Origin: Lachnospiraceae bacterium
GTDB taxonomy: Bacteria; Bacillota; Clostridia; Lachnospirales; Lachnospiraceae
Length of the DNA stretch: 64,000 bases
Assembly: GCA_029053015.1 (NCBI GenBank)
Contig: JAIDHX010000035.1
Span: 1-64,000 of the forward strand
Direction: 5' to 3'
The translations under genes and the position numbers were made by a program. How positions within the stretch are numbered: position 1 is the stretch's first letter; each line of letters opens with the position of its first letter. Shown here one piece after another: positions 61,196 to 64,000 of the stretch. The notes beneath the pieces were generated by a model, which was given only the letters and a program-made list of their open reading frames with translations, ran no database searches and was not told the origin of the DNA.

Positions 61196-62503
61196 CTATT
61201 TATTAGGGATTCGGATTCTGCAGCGGAAAACATGATTCTTTAATTCCCTTTCACAATAGCCGTCATACATCTGCACGATTCTGTCAATATTTTTAATCCC
61301 GAATCCATGCATGAAATTGTCTTTCTTTGTGGTAGCCCAGACATCCACATTACCGGAACGCTCTTCCTCACATGTCGCATTTTCAAACAGGAACAGTAAA
61401 TTCCCTCCATCAGACAGTATTTTAATATGGATAAACCGCTTATTCACATCCATGATTTTCAGATTTGCATCGATGGCATTGTCATATAAATTGCCTATCA
61501 TCACAGTCAAGTCCCCATCTGTCAGCTTCAGTTCGGCAGGCGCTGCCATATCCACATCAACCTGAATGCCATTCATCTCTGCCAGTGCCGTCTTGCTTCC
61601 AATCAGCGCATCAACCACGGCATTTCCTGAATGAAACGACTGGATTCTGCTTATTTCTCCTGCAATCTCCCCCACATATTCCCGCGCCTTTTCATATTCC
61701 CCAACCTGCATGTATCCCGATATGGTATGCAGGTGGTTGTTCATATCATGCTTTAAGGATAATATGCTTTGATACATATTGTTTACTTCATCCTGGCTCC
61801 GCATTTGTAACGCTATCAATTGATTTTGTGTTCTCAGTTCTTCCTCCACATGTTTCTCCCTCGCAAGAACTTCATCAAAAAGCAGAAATGCTAAATTCAC
61901 CGCCAATACAAGCAGGCAGACAAGACTGTTGGAATACAGAACTTCCTCATTCAAATCAGTACCTTTTCCAAAAAAAATCCAGAGCAGAATAATACTGATA
62001 GAAGAAATCATCATGATTTTCCAGTTTCCACGGTGAACGCCAACGGAGACCGGAAATCTTTTCCATACACACAGAATAATCTCCGACAACAGAAACTGTC
62101 CTATCCTTGAAAGAATACCGGAAAAAATCCATGCCAAATCATTCGATTTTCCCATTTGAACAGGTAAATACAGGCACATGCTCAACACATAGTTGGTTGT
62201 AATAACGATAACGCCGATAAACAAATAGTTGACCAAGGCCCAAGACACCGCAGACCACCACTTTGCCTCACAGATAATCATGGCATATAGTGTAAAAATC
62301 AATACCGCCGGCAAAAAGTCGGGAATCCATGTGAATACATATGCACGAACAGTTAAGAGTGCAGTTCCGAAAACAGAAAATAAGATAAGCGCAAGTATCG
62401 TTTTCTTTCCCTTTATGCTTTTACGAAAAATCCCCGTAGCAAAAAAACAGGATATCAACATTTCCAAAAAACTGAAAATTCCTTCAAATATCATCCATCT
62501 CAT
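61196..62503 (-). CDS. GHKL-type sensor histidine kinase
   Basis: Six or so transmembrane helices occupy the first 220 residues. A coiled dimerisation region with the phosphorylated histidine (LSLKHDMNNHLHTISGYMQ) and a GHKL ATPase domain (IGNLYDNAIDANL, the N-box, and HGFGIKNIDRIVQMY, the G2 region) follow. This is the AgrC/VirS-like class that senses a signal at the membrane and pairs with LytTR regulators. No pre-peptide or processing protease gene lies nearby, so the signal is unclear. GGGAG lies 6 bases before the ATG. Confidence 0.9.
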   Translation of the reverse strand: MRWMIFEGIFSFLEMLISCFFATGIFRKSIKGKKTILALILFSVFGTALLTVRAYVFTWIPDFLPAVLIFTLYAMIICEAKWWSAVSWALVNYLFIGVIVITTNYVLSMCLYLPVQMGKSNDLAWIFSGILSRIGQFLLSEIILCVWKRFPVSVGVHRGNWKIMMISSISIILLWIFFGKGTDLNEEVLYSNSLVCLLVLAVNLAFLLFDEVLAREKHVEEELRTQNQLIALQMRSQDEVNNMYQSILSLKHDMNNHLHTISGYMQVGEYEKAREYVGEIAGEISRIQSFHSGNAVVDALIGSKTALAEMNGIQVDVDMAAPAELKLTDGDLTVMIGNLYDNAIDANLKIMDVNKRFIHIKILSDGGNLLFLFENATCEEERSGNVDVWATTKKDNFMHGFGIKNIDRIVQMYDGYCERELKNHVFRCRIRIPNK

Positions 62504-62630
62504 AGATTACTCCCGCGTTAAACAGCGCTGTTTTGTTTTTCCATTTGTGTGATACGGCTGTATTATATCATGAAGAAGAAGTGACCGCAAATATAGTCAA
62601 AAAGTTCGGGAGGAATTGGGAACAAAATTC

Positions 62631-62659
62631 TTGACATCTGCCACTATTTATTGTATGAT
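62631..62659 (+). promoter_or_regulatory. Promoter of tRNA-Pro
   Basis: TTGACA (62631-62636), 17 bases, TATGAT (62654-62659) on the plus strand, 20 bases before the mature tRNA. Confidence 0.82.
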
Positions 62660-62679
62660 TTTCATGTTCGGCATAGGAG

Positions 62680-62753
<74 letters not shown>

Positions 62754-62762
62754 TTATAAGAA

Positions 62763-62798
62763 GAGGCTGTCATACGAATTAATTCGTGTGACAGCCTC
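62763..62798. terminator. Bidirectional terminator between tRNA-Pro and the HTH-receiver gene
   Basis: An 18-base stem with one G-T pair (62763-62780 with 62781-62798) and almost no loop. The T-runs on either side are weak, so its strength is uncertain. It lies between convergent units. Confidence 0.6.
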
Positions 62799-62814
62799 AA
62801 ATTCGTTCATATGG

Positions 62815-63465
62815 CTACCCAATCCTATCGATAAGGCACTGTCCCTGAAAAGGTTTCACAACAAAGGCATCCGCCCCGAACTGCAATGCCTGTTTCACAT
62901 TGCTTTCCTGAGACAATGCTGAAAGCATGACTACTCTTAATTCAGGCTGCCCTTCTTTTATCTTTCTCAAAACTTCTATCCCGTCCATACCCGGCATACA
63001 GATATCGAGCACACATACATCCACAGCCTCTGCCTGCAATACATCCAGACACTCCTGCCCATCCTTGGCCTGCAAAACGGTATGCCCTTGATGCGTTAGC
63101 ATATCCTCCAGCATCATCCTCATAAAATCCGCATCATCGACAACAAGAACTTTTTTGCTTTTTCCTGTTACAGGTTCAGGAATGTAGTCAAAGATACTGT
63201 CCACCTGATCCTGATTTAAGATGGTGCCATCACCACTATCGTCCGCAGGTTTCTGATGCTCATTTGATGGCTTGATGCCAAGCAGTTCATCGGCAGTCAC
63301 CCACAAAACCTCTGAAATTTTAGGTACCATGGCAATATCGGGATAGGAAATACCCATCTCCCATCTCGACACGGCCTGAGGCGTAACTTTTAGTAATGCC
63401 GCCAGTTCTGTCTGTGACATATTCCTTTTTTGACGCTTGCTCTTTATTACCTCTCCGATATTCAT
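62815..63465 (-). CDS. HTH-receiver fusion regulator
   Basis: The 216-residue protein begins with an XRE helix-turn-helix (IGEVIKSKRQKRNMSQTELA, VTPQAVSRWEMGISYPDIAM; residues 1-65). A linker follows, then a complete CheY-like receiver (100-216): VVDDADFMRMML, the phosphoacceptor D in VCVLDICMPGMDG, S in MLSAL, and K in VVKPFQ. DNA-binding domains normally follow a receiver; here the order is reversed. No histidine kinase lies beside it. The start at 63465 suits the HTH alignment. A long palindrome lies 39-78 bases upstream and is its likely binding site. Confidence 0.8.
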   Translation of the reverse strand: MNIGEVIKSKRQKRNMSQTELAALLKVTPQAVSRWEMGISYPDIAMVPKISEVLWVTADELLGIKPSNEHQKPADDSGDGTILNQDQVDSIFDYIPEPVTGKSKKVLVVDDADFMRMMLEDMLTHQGHTVLQAKDGQECLDVLQAEAVDVCVLDICMPGMDGIEVLRKIKEGQPELRVVMLSALSQESNVKQALQFGADAFVVKPFQGQCLIDRIG

Positions 63466-63503
63466 ATTTCTTCTCTCTTTCCGCACTTCCGCGCTGTTTG
63501 TAT

Positions 63504-63543
63504 GATAAATTTAACTTATCACCGGTGATAAGTTAAATCTATC
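63504..63543. promoter_or_regulatory. 40-bp palindrome, candidate operator of the HTH-receiver gene
   Basis: 63509-63538 is a perfect 30-base palindrome centred on ACCGGT. With one mismatched pair the symmetry extends to 63504-63543. It lies upstream of the HTH-receiver gene. Binding of the encoded HTH protein is inferred. Confidence 0.65.
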
Positions 63544-63597
63544 ATGTAGAGAATAGCAGCGTCAAACAATTGGTAATTGTATTTCTGAACCACACAA

Positions 63598-64000
63598 CTA
63601 CTCTATAATCCCCAAACAATAAAGAAGTATCTCTGCCGCAATATGATCGCCCAGGATACGATACCCTGCATCATTCGGATGAATCTCGTCCGCCAGAAAA
63701 TTCTCTGCCGTATTCGCATCATGTGTATCCATAAACCCTGTGCTATAAAGGTCTATCACCGGATACCCATTCTGCTGCGCCATAATTCTTATCGGATTCA
63801 TATAGTCATTCAGTGTTGGGATTCCGTCAAAATTTGTATAATTTGTTGTCGTACTTTTCCATGGCGTCTGGTACGCTGTCACAAAAAAGAACAGTGTATT
63901 GGGATACTTTGTTCTTAATGAATTCGCTATCTTCTGAAGCTGCCCGCAATAACCGCCTGTCGTGCCATCATCAAGGACACCGTAATTCTTTACTTCTGCC
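63598..64000 (-). CDS. SGNH/GDSL hydrolase, 5' end beyond the window
   Basis: The reading frame is open to the right edge, so the start and the Gly-Asp-Ser block are not in the window. The visible part contains YPNTLFFVTAYQTPW and the Asp-His block LADEIHPNDAGYRILGDHIA, typical of SGNH esterases that act on esters in carbohydrates or lipids. An in-frame GTG at 63882 is internal. It is not closely related to the tandem pair at 45212-46950. Cellular location cannot be judged without the N-terminus. Confidence 0.75.
   Translation of the reverse strand, partial: AEVKNYGVLDDGTTGGYCGQLQKIANSLRTKYPNTLFFFVTAYQTPWKSTTTNYTNFDGIPTLNDYMNPIRIMAQQNGYPVIDLYSTGFMDTHDANTAENFLADEIHPNDAGYRILGDHIAAEILLYCLGIIE

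Noticed and set aside
60374..62503. Complete agr-type quorum system
   Set aside because: Kinase and LytTR regulator are present, but no AgrB-like protease or short signal-peptide gene was found nearby.

Overview
The window looks like a chromosomal segment from a motile, Gram-positive anaerobe of the Clostridia, most likely Lachnospiraceae. This rests on gene content: a monoderm Tad/Flp pilus locus with no secretin, a flagellin with FliS, class I two-subunit fumarase, BofA and YaaL homologues, DUF6382, DUF5702, DUF4358 and DUF6240 type proteins, strong GGAGG ribosome-binding sites, and tRNA genes without an encoded CCA end. I cannot name the species. No phage, insertion sequence, CRISPR array or plasmid gene was seen.

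Layout. Positions 1-600 hold tRNA-Ser(GCT) and two strong promoters pointing out of the left edge, as expected for a ribosomal RNA operon lying just outside. Positions 608-5019 carry HIT, fumarase alpha and beta, PlsC, a flavodoxin-like protein and a rhomboid protease. Positions 5115-14585 are a Tad pilus operon on the minus strand: prepilin peptidase, TadZ, TadA, TadB, TadC, Flp, DUF5702/TadG-like, a long TadE-like protein, a second prepilin peptidase, a short TadE and DUF6382. The 5' end of the long TadE-like gene contains a 198-bp element with perfect 35-bp inverted repeats. It reads as a possible DNA inversion switch. Positions 14622-24600 hold bofA, yaaL, a flagellar cluster (FliS, flagellin, FliK-like protein), glgB and a large TPR protein. 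Positions 24678-27136 contain a lipoprotein domain present in two full copies and one C-terminal remnant.

Positions 27162-45013 are mostly housekeeping and envelope genes: rsmA, HAD phosphatase, SPFH/flotillin, an ABC-F ATPase, DUF4173 and DUF2975 membrane proteins, a GGDEF protein with a substrate-binding sensor, TatD, tRNA-Lys, a Fur-family regulator and a metal exporter. Two copies of one envelope-modification module are present, one at 31059-34330 and one at 45118-50098. Both have the order DUF4358 lipoprotein, MBOAT acyltransferase, DHHW protein. The second is preceded by two tandem SGNH hydrolases.

Positions 51354-62503 form an unusual signalling region: three solute-binding lipoproteins without any ABC permease. 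One follows an ECF sigma factor, anti-sigma-like protein and lipoprotein. Two follow a GHKL histidine kinase and LytTR regulator. The two operons end in the same 66-bp sequence. The right end holds tRNA-Pro(CGG), an HTH-receiver fusion protein behind a 40-bp palindrome, and an SGNH hydrolase cut by the window edge.

Starts were set by ribosome-binding sites wherever they decided between alternatives, so several genes are shorter than their maximal reading frames. All functional calls rest on motif recognition by eye, with no database search.
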